A stretch of 64,000 nt of DNA, taken from positions 372,001-436,000 of the forward strand of contig NZ_JNYV01000003.1 of the NCBI RefSeq assembly GCF_000717275.1. The letters are read 5' to 3'. Shown piece by piece: positions 38,852-47,761 of the stretch (positions are counted from its first letter, which is position 1; every line of letters begins with the position of its first letter). Made by a program: the position numbers and the translations under genes. The stretch comes from Kitasatospora arboriphila (GTDB lineage: Bacteria; Actinomycetota; Actinomycetes; Mycobacteriales; Mycobacteriaceae). The notes under the pieces are model-generated. The model saw only the letters and a list, made by a program, of their open reading frames with translations, was not told the DNA's origin and ran no database searches.

Positions 38852-39538
38852 ATGCGCATACTGGTTGTGGACGACGATCGTGCCGTTCGCGAGTCTCTGC
38901 GCCGGTCCCTGACGTTCAACGGGTACACGGTGCTCACGGCGGGGGATGGCGTCGAAGCCCTCGAAAAGATCAATTCCGACCGTCCGGAGGCGGTGGTGCT
39001 GGACGTCATGATGCCGCGCCTCGACGGGCTCGAGGTGTGCCGTCGCCTCCGCAGCACCGGCGACGATCTCCCCATCCTGGTCCTCACCGCGCGCGACTCG
39101 GTGTCCGAGCGGGTCGCCGGACTCGATGCGGGGGCTGATGATTACCTGCCCAAACCGTTTGCGCTCGAAGAGCTGCTCGCGCGTCTGCGGGCTCTGATGC
39201 GCCGCGCGACAGCCGAACCGCTCCCGGACTCGGAGGCGATGACCTTCGAGGACCTCACGATGGATCCGGTCACCCGCGACGTCACCAGAGGCGAGCGCTC
39301 GATCAGTCTGACCCGCACCGAGTTCGCCCTGCTGGAGATGCTGATGGCCAATCCGCGCCGTGTGCTCACCCGCAGCCGCATCCTCGAGGAGGTCTGGGGT
39401 TACGACTTCCCGACGTCGGGCAACGCACTCGAGGTGTACGTGGGATACCTCCGGCGCAAGACCGAGGCCGAAGGCGAGTCGCGCCTCATCCACACCGTGC
39501 GGGGCGTGGGATACGTCCTGCGGGAGACCCCTCCGTAA
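38852..39538 (+). CDS. mprA: Two-component response regulator MprA
   Basis: This 228-residue OmpR/PhoB-type regulator has a receiver acidic pocket (VVDDD), the phospho-acceptor Asp51 in [12 protein letters not shown] and Lys in DYLPKPF. A winged-helix output domain follows ([32 protein letters not shown]). The sensor mprB starts 3 bp after its stop, with pepD and moaB2 downstream, the order of M. tuberculosis Rv0981-Rv0984. The family governs envelope stress and persistence genes. Confidence 0.95.
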   Translation: MRILVVDDDRAVRESLRRSLTFNGYTVLTAGDGVEALEKINSDRPEAVVLDVMMPRLDGLEVCRRLRSTGDDLPILVLTARDSVSERVAGLDAGADDYLPKPFALEELLARLRALMRRATAEPLPDSEAMTFEDLTMDPVTRDVTRGERSISLTRTEFALLEMLMANPRRVLTRSRILEEVWGYDFPTSGNALEVYVGYLRRKTEAEGESRLIHTVRGVGYVLRETPP

Positions 39539-39541
39539 ATC

Positions 39542-41056
39542 GTGAGCTTCTATCACCGTCACCCGCCGGTCCCCGGCGAGGCACCGCCGGTAGGCGTGGT
39601 GACCGCACAGCGGCCCACACAGATGGCTTCGGCCCCGGATCTGCCTCGGCAGATGCGTAAGCCGACGCCGCTGACCCGGACCATCTCGCTGCGATGGCGC
39701 ATCACGATCCTGTCCGCCACGGTGGTGGGTATCGCAGTTGCCGTGATGGCTGCAGCGGCTTTTGCGGTCGTCTACCGGGCGATGTACGCCGACGTCGATT
39801 CACAGCTCACCAACCGGGCCAACGGGATGACCGAACTGGCCCGGATCGGGGTCCTCGACGACTCGCCCGAATCGCTGGTTGCCGGCACCGTGTTCTCCAC
39901 GGACATGTCGGTGGCCCTGGTGATGCCCGGGGGCCGTGGCTTCCAGATCGGCGGCGTTCCCTACGGCGAGTCCGAACGCGATGTGGTGGACGGGAAAGCG
40001 GAGTCGTCGCTGCGGACCGCGAAGAACCAGCGGGTGCTGGCCCGCAAGCTCAACGACGGCAACACCCTGATCATCTCGCAGAGCCTTCGCGACACCGACG
40101 ACGTGCTGCACCGATTGGCCTGGGTGCTGGGGGTGATCGGCGGCTGCGGGATCATTCTGGCCGCGGTCGCCGGGACGACCGTGGCGCGTGCCGGCCTGCG
40201 GCCGGTCGCGCGGTTGACCCGGGCCGCCGAGCGAGTGGCGCGCACCGACGACCTCACGCCCATCCCGGTCATAGGCAACGACGAATTGGCCAGGCTCACC
40301 GAGAGTTTCAACCTGATGCTGCGGGCGCTTGCCGAGTCGCGAGACCGGCAGAGCCGGCTCGTCGCGGATGCCGGCCACGAATTGCGCACGCCCCTGACGT
40401 CATTGCGCACGAATTTGGAGTTGATGATCGCGTCGAGCCAGCCGGGTGCGCGGGCGGTACCCGAATCGGACATGGCCGAGCTGCGAACGGACGTGATGGC
40501 CCAGATCGAAGAACTCTCCACGCTCGTGGGCGATCTCGTGGATCTCGCGCGTGAGGATGCGCCCGAGGTGGTGCACGAAGAGGTCGACCTGTCCGAGGTG
40601 GTGGACCGCTCTCTCGAGCGTGTCCGCCGCCGGCGCAGCGACGTCGACTTCGAAGTGCACGTCACGCCCTGGTTTGTCTTCGGTGAGAGTGCCGGGGTGT
40701 CGCGGGCTGTGCTCAATGTGCTCGACAACGCGGCGAAGTGGAGTCCGCCCGGCCGGCCCGTGGAGGTACGGCTGGCTCAGATCGAGCCTGATCGCGCGGT
40801 TCTGACCGTTGCCGACGCCGGCCCCGGTATCCCTCCCGAAGACCGGCAACTGGTCTTCGAGAGGTTCTACCGGTCCACCGCGTCCCGATCCATGCCCGGC
40901 TCCGGGCTGGGGCTGGCGATAGTCCGTCAGGTGGTGGACCGCCATGGCGGCACGGTGACGGCCGGTCAGTCCGAACTCGGAGGCGCCCTGGTGACCATCA
41001 GCCTTCCCGGGTCGCCGGTACCGGCCGAGATCGCGCCCCAGGTGGTCCAGCAATAG
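39542..41056 (+). CDS. mprB: Sensor histidine kinase MprB
   Basis: The 504-residue kinase has two membrane helices (about 53-79 and 195-211) around an extracytoplasmic domain, then a HAMP linker. The H-box is DAGHELRTPLTS (His279), followed by an N-box NVLDNAAKWSPPG, DAGPGIPP and GSGLGLAIV. It autophosphorylates and signals to MprA in response to envelope stress. The GTG start comes right after mprA. Confidence 0.94.
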   Translation: MSFYHRHPPVPGEAPPVGVVTAQRPTQMASAPDLPRQMRKPTPLTRTISLRWRITILSATVVGIAVAVMAAAAFAVVYRAMYADVDSQLTNRANGMTELARIGVLDDSPESLVAGTVFSTDMSVALVMPGGRGFQIGGVPYGESERDVVDGKAESSLRTAKNQRVLARKLNDGNTLIISQSLRDTDDVLHRLAWVLGVIGGCGIILAAVAGTTVARAGLRPVARLTRAAERVARTDDLTPIPVIGNDELARLTESFNLMLRALAESRDRQSRLVADAGHELRTPLTSLRTNLELMIASSQPGARAVPESDMAELRTDVMAQIEELSTLVGDLVDLAREDAPEVVHEEVDLSEVVDRSLERVRRRRSDVDFEVHVTPWFVFGESAGVSRAVLNVLDNAAKWSPPGRPVEVRLAQIEPDRAVLTVADAGPGIPPEDRQLVFERFYRSTASRSMPGSGLGLAIVRQVVDRHGGTVTAGQSELGGALVTISLPGSPVPAEIAPQVVQQ

Positions 41057-41181
41057 GTTCTGATCGAGCCGTGTCGAGCGTTCGGCGGACGTTCGAAGGG
41101 TCTGACTTCTCTGTCCGTCGATTGGCGGCTTTGTTTGGCGAAGTCCCTGCGGGGAACAATGAAGGGGAAACAAACAGCACT

Positions 41182-41199
41182 GTCTCAGCCCCGTCTCAG
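41182..41199 (+). promoter_or_regulatory. MprA box upstream of pepD
   Basis: Two perfect GTCTCAG copies with 4 nt between them (11-bp period), 60-77 bp before the pepD start. MprA in M. tuberculosis binds such direct repeats and activates pepD. Confidence 0.65.
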
Positions 41200-41258
41200 G
41201 CCGACACAGCAAGGTATTCCTCAGTGCCGGTAAATGTTGCGGCATCGGGGAGCGCAGG

Positions 41259-42893
41259 GTGCGCCTGGCAGAAAGCAAAATGGACATGGTCGGCAGCAAC
41301 GATGACGAGCGCGGGACGAACCGCGACACCAGTTCCTTTCCGGGAGAGGGCATCTCGCAATCACCGGGACAACCGTATCCCAGCGGGTCCGCTGATCGGC
41401 CGGACGGGCCGAGCAACGCCGGACCGCAGGACAACCCCTATGGGCGAACCTCGGCGTTCGAGCCCCGGCAGCAGGATTCCTCGGGTGAGCAGACGGCACA
41501 GTTCGGTACCTCCGGCATGAACGGACCTTCCGGACCTTCCGGCCCCTTGGGGCAGTCTTCGGAGGGTGCATCCGCAAATCGTGGTCCGGGTGGTTACGGC
41601 TATGGCGCTCAACCTGATCCGTATGCTCCGTCCGGGCGGTTCGCGCAGCCGAACCCGTACGGGGCCTACTCCCACGGCGGGGGGACGGGTACCAACCCAA
41701 CCAGTCAGATCCCGGCCCCTGGGGCCGGCCAGAACCCGTACGGGAGCTCGCCACAGCAGTTCGGCTCCCCGCCGCCCGCACGTAGCGGGCGTTCGGGCGG
41801 AGCCAAAGCCGGATTGGCGGCTGCCGCAATCGCTTTGGTGCTCGTCGGCGGTGGCATCGGAGGTGTAGTCGGAGCCAATGTGGCCGACGATTCATCGGGA
41901 TCGAGATCAACCACCAGCGAGAGCGTGCTCGGTGGCGACCGCGACAACAGCCAACCGGTCCAGGCCCCCGCCGGCTCGACGCAGGAAGTCGCGCAGAAGG
42001 TCACGCCGTCGGTCGTGTCGATCGAGGTGGAGGGCAGCCAGGCGTCCGGGTCCGGGTCCGGCATCGTGCTCACCGCGGACGGCACCATCATGACCAACAA
42101 CCACGTGGTCGCCGGTGCGGGCAACAATCCGGACCTCACCGTCACGTTCAGTGACGGCAGCACGGCAGCCGCGCAGATCGTGGGCGCCGACCCGATCTCC
42201 GACATCGCCGTGATCAAGGTCGACAAGTCCGGCCTCACCCCGATCGCCGTCGGTCGCTCCGACAATCTTGTGGTCGGTCAGGAGGTCATCGCGATCGGGT
42301 CGCCGCTGGGGCTGAACGGCACGGTCACCACGGGAATCATCAGCGCACTCAACCGTCCGGTGTCCACACAGGGTGAGCAGGGTGGCCAGGCGTCGGTGAT
42401 GGATGCCATCCAGACCGACGCGGCGATCAATCCGGGCAACTCCGGTGGTGCGCTGGTCAACGCCAACGGCGCTCTCATCGGGGTCAACACCGCGATCGCC
42501 AGCCTCTCCCAGGGGGAGACCGGCGGAAGCATCGGCCTCGGGTTCGCCATCCCGGTGGACCAGGCGATGCGCATCGCGGACGAGCTCGAGAAGACCGGTA
42601 AGGCGACACAGGCGGGGCTCGGCGTCACAGTGCGGTCGGGGGCACCGTCAGCTGACAGCCCCGGCGCGCTGATCAACGAGGTGACGTCGGGTGGAGCCGC
42701 CGCGAAGGCAGGCATCCCGAGTGGTGCACTGGTCACCAAGGTCGACGACCGTGTGATCGCCTCCGGGGACGCCCTGATCGCGGCGGTGCGGTCGCACGCT
42801 CCCGGCGACCAGGTGACCATCACGTACGTCACCAACGGACAGACAAAGACCGCACAGGTCACCCTCGACACCCTGGACACCGGAGGACGCTAG
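41259..42893 (+). CDS. pepD: HtrA-like membrane-anchored serine protease PepD
   Basis: The 544-residue protein has a disordered Pro/Gly/Ser-rich cytoplasmic N-terminus of about 180 residues and one membrane helix (about 182-207). The trypsin-like domain has the triad His282 (NNHVV), Asp315 (DIAVIKV) and Ser395 (GNSGGALV). A C-terminal PDZ domain (GLGVTVRSG...GDQVTITY) recognises substrates. It degrades misfolded envelope proteins and in M. tuberculosis feeds back on MprAB signalling. ATG 41280 is an alternative start; GTG 41259 has GGGGAGC upstream. Confidence 0.93.
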   Translation: MRLAESKMDMVGSNDDERGTNRDTSSFPGEGISQSPGQPYPSGSADRPDGPSNAGPQDNPYGRTSAFEPRQQDSSGEQTAQFGTSGMNGPSGPSGPLGQSSEGASANRGPGGYGYGAQPDPYAPSGRFAQPNPYGAYSHGGGTGTNPTSQIPAPGAGQNPYGSSPQQFGSPPPARSGRSGGAKAGLAAAAIALVLVGGGIGGVVGANVADDSSGSRSTTSESVLGGDRDNSQPVQAPAGSTQEVAQKVTPSVVSIEVEGSQASGSGSGIVLTADGTIMTNNHVVAGAGNNPDLTVTFSDGSTAAAQIVGADPISDIAVIKVDKSGLTPIAVGRSDNLVVGQEVIAIGSPLGLNGTVTTGIISALNRPVSTQGEQGGQASVMDAIQTDAAINPGNSGGALVNANGALIGVNTAIASLSQGETGGSIGLGFAIPVDQAMRIADELEKTGKATQAGLGVTVRSGAPSADSPGALINEVTSGGAAAKAGIPSGALVTKVDDRVIASGDALIAAVRSHAPGDQVTITYVTNGQTKTAQVTLDTLDTGGR

Positions 42894-42896
42894 ACC

Positions 42897-43586
42897 GTGA
42901 AACACATCAACGATCACATTGGTACCCGACTGCGGGCAGTCATCCCCATCCCGACCGATAGAGTTCCTGACGGAGATGGTGCTATCTCAGTCCTGGGTAT
43001 CGGCGAGGCAGATGTCGTCGCCGCGGACGCCGCGGCGGAACAGCTCGCCGTCCGCACAGGGGAGATCGAAGCGGAAGGACAGCGCATGAGGTCACTGAAC
43101 TTGGCCGAAGAGGATCTGGGTCGGGCCCTGGTGGTGATCGTCGATGACCGGGCCGCCCATGGTGAGGACCAGGCCTTGATCGGTCCTCTGGTGGGAGAGT
43201 TGCTCGAAGAAGCCGGTTTTCACGTCGACGCGGTGGTGGCGGTGGAGTCCGACGAGGTGGAGATCCGCAACGCTCTCAACACCGCGGTCATCGGCGGCGT
43301 GGACTTGGTGATCTCGGTCGGAGGCGTCGGGGTCGGTGGTCGTGATGTGACTCCCGAGGCGACCGCGGACCTACTCGATCGCAAACTGCCGGGTATCGAA
43401 GAGGCCTTGCGCAGTTCCGGATTGGCTGCCGGCGCGATGGATGCCGGGCTGTCACGCGGGCTTGCGGGTGTCTCGGGGCAGACGATCGTCGTCAACTTGG
43501 CCAATTCGCGGGCCGCTGTTCGTGACGGCATGGCCACCATCACCCCGATGGCCAAACACCTCATTTCCTCGATCAGCAACTTCTGA
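42897..43586 (+). CDS. moaB2: MoaB/Mog-domain molybdopterin-binding protein (MoaB2)
   Basis: This 229-residue protein carries the MoaB/Mog fold: ALVVIVDDRA at the start of the domain, VDLVISVGGVGVGGRDVTPEAT (the GGxGxxxRDxTPE motif) and a late GQTIVVNLANSRAAV. The N-terminal 60 residues are additional. It starts at GTG 4 bp after pepD, as in M. tuberculosis Rv0983-Rv0984. Whether it adenylates molybdopterin or has another role here is unclear; no other Moco genes are adjacent. Confidence 0.88.
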   Translation: MKHINDHIGTRLRAVIPIPTDRVPDGDGAISVLGIGEADVVAADAAAEQLAVRTGEIEAEGQRMRSLNLAEEDLGRALVVIVDDRAAHGEDQALIGPLVGELLEEAGFHVDAVVAVESDEVEIRNALNTAVIGGVDLVISVGGVGVGGRDVTPEATADLLDRKLPGIEEALRSSGLAAGAMDAGLSRGLAGVSGQTIVVNLANSRAAVRDGMATITPMAKHLISSISNF

Positions 43587-43595
43587 TTGGGTCAG

Positions 43596-43781
43596 ATGAG
43601 CGACTCGAAAAACCAAAAGCGAACCAAGACTCGTGCCGAGTTAGAGAAGGTTTTTGGCGAGGATTTGCCTCTGACCAGCAGCGATGAGCGACCGATCGGT
43701 CGAAGTGATGAAGGTCACAGTAACGCTGATATGCGCGGGGACGAATGGTTTATCGAGAATCGCCCCCCACATCACGGCTGA
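43596..43781 (+). CDS. Small hydrophilic protein, unknown function
   Basis: ATG 43596 gives 61 residues, highly charged and without a membrane helix or signal: MSDSKNQKRTKTRAELEKVF at the N-terminus, then GEDLPLTSSDERPIGRSD and a C-terminal DEWFIENRPPHHG. It lies 9 bp after moaB2, so it is probably the last gene of the mprAB-pepD-moaB2 transcript. The spacing, composition and conserved-looking acidic/aromatic end suggest it is real, but I recognise no family. Confidence 0.65.
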   Translation: MSDSKNQKRTKTRAELEKVFGEDLPLTSSDERPIGRSDEGHSNADMRGDEWFIENRPPHHG

Positions 43782-44165
43782 ATCGCGATTCGGTCACGGC
43801 CCGGTTCCTGGACTTTTCCTGATAACTCACTGAATTTGCTGCAACATCAATAATTGTTCATTCGCTTGAGCGAAGTTCCCTTTCCAGACACGACTGCTGC
43901 GAAGTGTTGCCCGCCCCTGTTCCTGGGGCTAACGTTCCGCTCGATACGGCCAGTACCAGTGCGGGGGTTGGGCGTATCCCGTGCGACGTCCCCAATGGCG
44001 ACCGCGGTGTGGGCAAGGTGTTCGGCTGAGATTTACCTACCGGAAACTACGGGCATCCAAGCCCGTTAACTGCCCGGGTAGAAGATTCCGCTGAACCTTT
44101 TGGTCACTTCGAGCTCACGATTTGGTTGAGCTTGGATTACACAGCAATCCTGTGAGAGGGAACGA
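43782..44165 (+). other. 384-bp intergenic region upstream of the porin genes
   Basis: No convincing gene is visible; the GC content is lower than its surroundings. It holds a small hairpin at 44049-44066 (ACGGGC / GCCCGT, 6-nt loop) about 100 bp before the first porin and AGAGGGAACG as its ribosome-binding site. It probably contains the porin promoter and a long leader. Confidence 0.6.
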
Positions 44166-44768
44166 ATGAGCAAGATCAACATGTTCGGTCTGCGCCGCGT
44201 TGTCGGCGTTGGTGCGATTACCGCGGTTGCCGCCATTGGCCTGGCCAGCATGGGCGCAGGAAACGCCGCCGCAGGACCCCTGCCCAGCGGCAGTAAGGTG
44301 ACCCAGGGTGTCGACGGCACCGTCGTCAAGATCAGCCGCACCGGCGAGGCCGCTTACCCGGTCCCGTCTTTGGCGAACAACGGCGCAGGCCGCGCCGCAG
44401 AGGTTTCCGGCCTTGTCACCGTCACCGCCGGTGGGGCCAGCGGTACCCTGACCACCGGCTACATCGTCGGCTGCCAGGTCGACATCACCGGTCTCGAAGG
44501 TGGCCTGAACGCCTCCATCGATTCTTCTTTGAGCCTGGGCATCGACGGCTCGCTCTCGTTCCCGCTGGCACCCGGTGAAGCGGCTTTCGTCCCGCTCGGC
44601 ACCAAGACCTTTGAGGGCGGCGTTGCAAGCGTCCAGTACAAGCGCCAGGGCATCGAGGTGCAGCAGTGCGGCGGATACGCCCAGGCTCGCGCCTTCACCA
44701 CCGTGCAGACCGAGGGCAACTACGTCATCAAGTCGACCCTCTACGGCGCCCCGTTCAGCCTGAACTGA
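44166..44768 (+). CDS. MspA-family porin 1
   Basis: The 200-residue precursor has a signal peptide with a cleavage-type site near AGNAAA-GP (about residue 36). The mature part has the MspA-family beta pattern with VGCQVDI, PLAPGEAAFVPL and a C-terminal GGYAQARAFTTVQTEGNYVIKSTLYGAPFSLN. Such proteins form oligomeric pores in the mycolate outer membrane for small hydrophilic solutes. A second family member follows 72 bp downstream. The two differ strongly in sequence, so they are not a recent duplication. Confidence 0.87.
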   Translation: MSKINMFGLRRVVGVGAITAVAAIGLASMGAGNAAAGPLPSGSKVTQGVDGTVVKISRTGEAAYPVPSLANNGAGRAAEVSGLVTVTAGGASGTLTTGYIVGCQVDITGLEGGLNASIDSSLSLGIDGSLSFPLAPGEAAFVPLGTKTFEGGVASVQYKRQGIEVQQCGGYAQARAFTTVQTEGNYVIKSTLYGAPFSLN

Positions 44769-44840
44769 TCGTCGGCAGATAAACCAACTAGTCTGAAATC
44801 TCATCTGCCGCAAGCAGATTCATATTCCTGAAGGGGAATC

Positions 44841-45482
44841 ATGCGCAACAAACTCTCGCGTCGTCTCGCCGCGGTGGCCGGCATCGCCGGTGTCTCGGCC
44901 ATCGCTCTGTCCTCCATGGGTGCTGGCGGCGCAGCTGCCGGTGCTCTGCCCGGTGGCGTCGCCACCCAGAAGCTGATCGACGGCTCCAACGTCACCGTCA
45001 CGCTCAAGGACGAGTTCGTCAACATCCAGCCGTCGACCGTGGCGGTTCCGACCAGCCGCAACGTGTGGCTGTCGGGCAAGGTGCTCGTCACAGTCGACGG
45101 TGAAGCCGAAGGCGCCACCGTCGAAGCCGGTTACGTTGTCGGCTGCCAGCTGACCTTCGGTGCCGGCGGCAAAGCCGGTATCGGGACCTCGCTGGATCTC
45201 TCGGCTCCCGGCACCCCGTTCACCACTCCCGAAGCCGGCCTCAGCGGCGGTCTGACCCTCGGACCCGGTGAGGCCACCTACGTGCCGATCCTGTCGTCCG
45301 ACGACGCCACCGACTTCAGCTTCGAGGGCAACGCCGGCGGCATCGCTTACAGCCAGGAAACCGTCAAGATCGACGGCTGCGCCGGATACGCCGAAGGACA
45401 GGCGTACGTCAAGGTCACCGTCGACACCCCGTCGGTCACCGGCATCGTCACCCTGTGGGGCTCCAAGTTCAGTCTCGGCTGA
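44841..45482 (+). CDS. MspA-family porin 2
   Basis: This 213-residue precursor has a signal peptide ending near AGGAAA-GA. The mature family signatures are VPTSRNVWLSGKVLVTVDG, AGYVVGCQLTFGAGG, LTLGPGEATYVPIL, IDGCAGYAEGQAYVKVTVDTPS and the end WGSKFSLG. It has a clean GAAGGGG ribosome-binding site. Tandem expression with porin 1 suggests a mixed or differently selective pore set. A strong terminator follows. Confidence 0.9.
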   Translation: MRNKLSRRLAAVAGIAGVSAIALSSMGAGGAAAGALPGGVATQKLIDGSNVTVTLKDEFVNIQPSTVAVPTSRNVWLSGKVLVTVDGEAEGATVEAGYVVGCQLTFGAGGKAGIGTSLDLSAPGTPFTTPEAGLSGGLTLGPGEATYVPILSSDDATDFSFEGNAGGIAYSQETVKIDGCAGYAEGQAYVKVTVDTPSVTGIVTLWGSKFSLG

Positions 45483-45516
45483 TAAAAACATCCCTGCTGC
45501 TTGACAACTGAACAAC

Positions 45517-45554
45517 CCGAAAGCCGGACCACCGCAAGGTGTTCCGGCTTTCGG
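45517..45554 (+). terminator. Terminator after the porin genes
   Basis: A 12-bp stem (CCGAAAGCCGGA / TCCGGCTTTCGG) is extended, after one mismatch, by CACC/GGTG closed by a GCAA tetraloop; CGTTTC follows. Confidence 0.85.
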
Positions 45555-45620
45555 CGTTTCACCAGGATGATGAAATCGCTGGTGTTGGTCGGGGAGGCGC
45601 CGAGGCGGCGGGTGAGGAGT

Positions 45621-45636
45621 TCGAACATGTGTTCGA
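45621..45636. promoter_or_regulatory. LexA (SOS) box
   Basis: TCGAAC-ATGT-GTTCGA matches the actinobacterial SOS box exactly (TCGAAC N4 GTTCGA). It lies 106 bp before the DUF222/HNH nuclease gene. LexA sites upstream of 13E12-type repeat proteins are known in M. tuberculosis. Confidence 0.9.
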
Positions 45637-45678
45637 CAATCTGTGGATATTGGGCTACATTGGTTGTAGGGAATCGTC

Positions 45679-45711
45679 CTGACAACAGAGGCACTCCGCA
45701 TCTGTTGTCAG
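45679..45711. promoter_or_regulatory. Inverted repeat in the nuclease leader
   Basis: CTGACAACAG and CTGTTGTCAG are perfect 10-bp arms around a 13-nt spacer, between the SOS box and the nuclease ATG. It may be a leader hairpin or a second regulator site. Confidence 0.5.
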
Positions 45712-45742
45712 CGTTCGCTTTTCGGTTGACTGGGGGGTCATC

Positions 45743-47638
45743 ATGTCCGACGGTGCTGTCATCGATTCGCCTGTGGTGGACGCGGTGTCGGGTCTGGAGT
45801 CGGCGATTGATCAGCTGGCCGAGGTGAGTTTGACGGGTCTTTCCGACGAGGATTGTGTACATCTGGTCGACCGGTTGGAGGTCGCGTCGCGGCGGTTGCA
45901 GTCAGCAGGTCTGCCGGTGTTGCGGGAAGTGGTTGTGCGGCGTGCGTATTCGAAAGTTGGATGCTCCTCGCCGGCTGCGATGTTGACTGCGTTGGCGCGG
46001 CTGCGCCCGGGTGCTGCCCGAGCTCGGGTGGAAGCGATGGACGCGTTGACGCCGTCGGTGACTCCCAGCGGTGAAGTGGTAGATGCTCGGTTCCCGAACA
46101 CCGCAGAAGCGTTGCGCGACGGTGTGATCGGACTTGATCACGCTGGGGTGGTCGCGAAGGTCATGGCAAGGATTCCGCACAAGGTCGATGCGGAGAAGCG
46201 GACAAATACGGAGGTGGCGCTGGCTGATCTGTGCCGCAAGCACACTCCTGGCCAGGTAGAGGCGATCGGTGAGCGCATCGTCGAGTACTTGGATCCCGAC
46301 GGGACGTTGGCCGATGACATCGACAGGGCCCGGAAACGTGGATTCAGCGTGGGGAAACCGGCCACGGATCTCATGTCGACGGTAGCGGGACATCTGGACC
46401 CGGTGACCCGGGCCTTGCTGGATGTGATGCTCGCGGTGTGGGCCGCTCCGGGGATGAACAACCCTGATGATCCGCTGTCGCCCTCAGGTGCGGCCGATGA
46501 TCCGACGTTGGACAGAGACCTCTTGCAAGCTGCGGCAGACAACGACACCCGCAGTGCGCCGCAGCGCAATCACGATGCGGTGAAGTCGATGCTGATGTAC
46601 CTGCTCGAATCGGGGCAACTGGGCAAGACGCATCACGGATTGCCCGTGCAGGTCATCATCAACATGACCAAAGACCAGCTCGATCAGTACATGCGCGAGC
46701 AGGTGCCGCCAGAAGGCGTTGACGGAGAGGACGTTTCGGGATCTGAGTTTGAACCCGGTCGAGCGCCGGCGTTAGCAGCAGAATCAGGCCGTGAACCGGA
46801 GCCAGGCTGCACGCCGGAGCCAGACCGCGAGGTGGAGCTAGCCCGCGAGGTGGAGCTAGCCCGCGAGGTGGAGGGCACGCCAGAGTCGGCATCAGAGCGG
46901 GAGCAAGACCGTGAAGCGGAGGGCGTTCACCCGTACCTGGAGACCCAGGGGGAGGATCCGAGCTGGTTGCCTTCGGTCGCTGGTGGGCCGTCGCGGCCTT
47001 ATGGCACGGGCCTGGTCTACACGGCGACCGGTGCGGTGTTGCCGATCGCTGATGCGTTGAGGCTTGCAGTGCGTTCCGACAAGACGTTGTCCATTTTTGC
47101 GAACCATTCGAATGAGCCGTTGTTTCTGGGTCGAGCACGCCGGTTGGCCAGTGAGGCGCAACGTCTGGCGATGTTTGCCGCGCACAGAGGGTGTTCACAT
47201 CCGGGCTGTTCGAATCCGGCGTTGTGGGCCGAGGCGCACCATGTCCGCGAATGGGCGCAGGGCGGGTTCACCGACATCACTCACCTGGCTCCGGCATGCC
47301 CGCAGCACCACCAACTCGTCGGACCGGGGGAGCATCAGTGGCAGACGGTCATGATCACCGACGGCCCCGACGCAGGGCGGTGTGCCTGGATCCCACCGGC
47401 ACTGTTGGATCCGGAGCGACAACCCCGGGTCAACCGTGCCCACCACCCGGACGAAGCCATCATCGAAGCCCGTCAGAGCATGCTCGCCCGCCGCAAAGCC
47501 GAACTCGAGCAACGCAATCGAGAGTTAAGCCCTCAACCACCAGGTTCCCTACCGACCAGACCGTCGGAGAACAACACTCCGCCAGAAGCCCCGCCTCCAC
47601 CAGGTGCCCCTCAGACCGCGGATGCCCTCGCGGAATAG
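45743..47638 (+). CDS. DUF222/13E12-family protein with C-terminal HNH endonuclease domain
   Basis: The 631-residue protein has an N-terminal DUF222 domain (about residues 1-310), a Glu/Pro-rich linker (about 315-400) containing short repeats, and a C-terminal HNH domain. The HNH motif is RGCSHPGCSNPALWAEAHHVREWAQGGFTDITHLAPACPQHH, with paired Cys and catalytic His. A disordered Pro-rich tail follows. This family is multi-copy in actinobacteria. It is placed under a perfect SOS box, so DNA damage should induce it; whether it acts in repair, mobility or defence is unknown. Confidence 0.87.
   Translation: MSDGAVIDSPVVDAVSGLESAIDQLAEVSLTGLSDEDCVHLVDRLEVASRRLQSAGLPVLREVVVRRAYSKVGCSSPAAMLTALARLRPGAARARVEAMDALTPSVTPSGEVVDARFPNTAEALRDGVIGLDHAGVVAKVMARIPHKVDAEKRTNTEVALADLCRKHTPGQVEAIGERIVEYLDPDGTLADDIDRARKRGFSVGKPATDLMSTVAGHLDPVTRALLDVMLAVWAAPGMNNPDDPLSPSGAADDPTLDRDLLQAAADNDTRSAPQRNHDAVKSMLMYLLESGQLGKTHHGLPVQVIINMTKDQLDQYMREQVPPEGVDGEDVSGSEFEPGRAPALAAESGREPEPGCTPEPDREVELAREVELAREVEGTPESASEREQDREAEGVHPYLETQGEDPSWLPSVAGGPSRPYGTGLVYTATGAVLPIADALRLAVRSDKTLSIFANHSNEPLFLGRARRLASEAQRLAMFAAHRGCSHPGCSNPALWAEAHHVREWAQGGFTDITHLAPACPQHHQLVGPGEHQWQTVMITDGPDAGRCAWIPPALLDPERQPRVNRAHHPDEAIIEARQSMLARRKAELEQRNRELSPQPPGSLPTRPSENNTPPEAPPPPGAPQTADALAE
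46825..46873 (+). repeat. 18-bp tandem repeat in the nuclease linker
   Basis: The unit CCGCGAGGTGGAGCTAGC is repeated in full twice, followed by 13 bp of a third copy. It encodes the in-frame REVELA repeat of the acidic linker. It is likely to vary in number between strains. Confidence 0.85.
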
Positions 47639-47715
47639 GGGCAGTGAAAAACAGGAACAGCGAAACAGCAGGAACGGCGTGCAGTGATTTGAGATCGCAC
47701 GACCCTTCGACAAAA

Positions 47716-47743
47716 TATCGCCCCGGCCTGAGCCGGGGCGATA
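47716..47743 (-). terminator. Terminator for mscL
   Basis: A perfect 12-bp stem (TATCGCCCCGGC / GCCGGGGCGATA) with a CTGA loop; on the minus strand it is followed by TATTTTG. It also lies after the plus-strand nuclease gene. Confidence 0.85.
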
Positions 47744-47761
47744 GGTCGATCTCGAGGGTGT

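Noticed and set aside
46825-46873. CRISPR-like array
   Set aside because: The repeats are directly adjacent, in frame and without spacers, so they are coding tandem repeats.
45743-47638. DUF222/HNH gene as part of a mobile element
   Set aside because: I see no flanking inverted repeats, target duplication, transposase or integrase; the family is chromosomally common.
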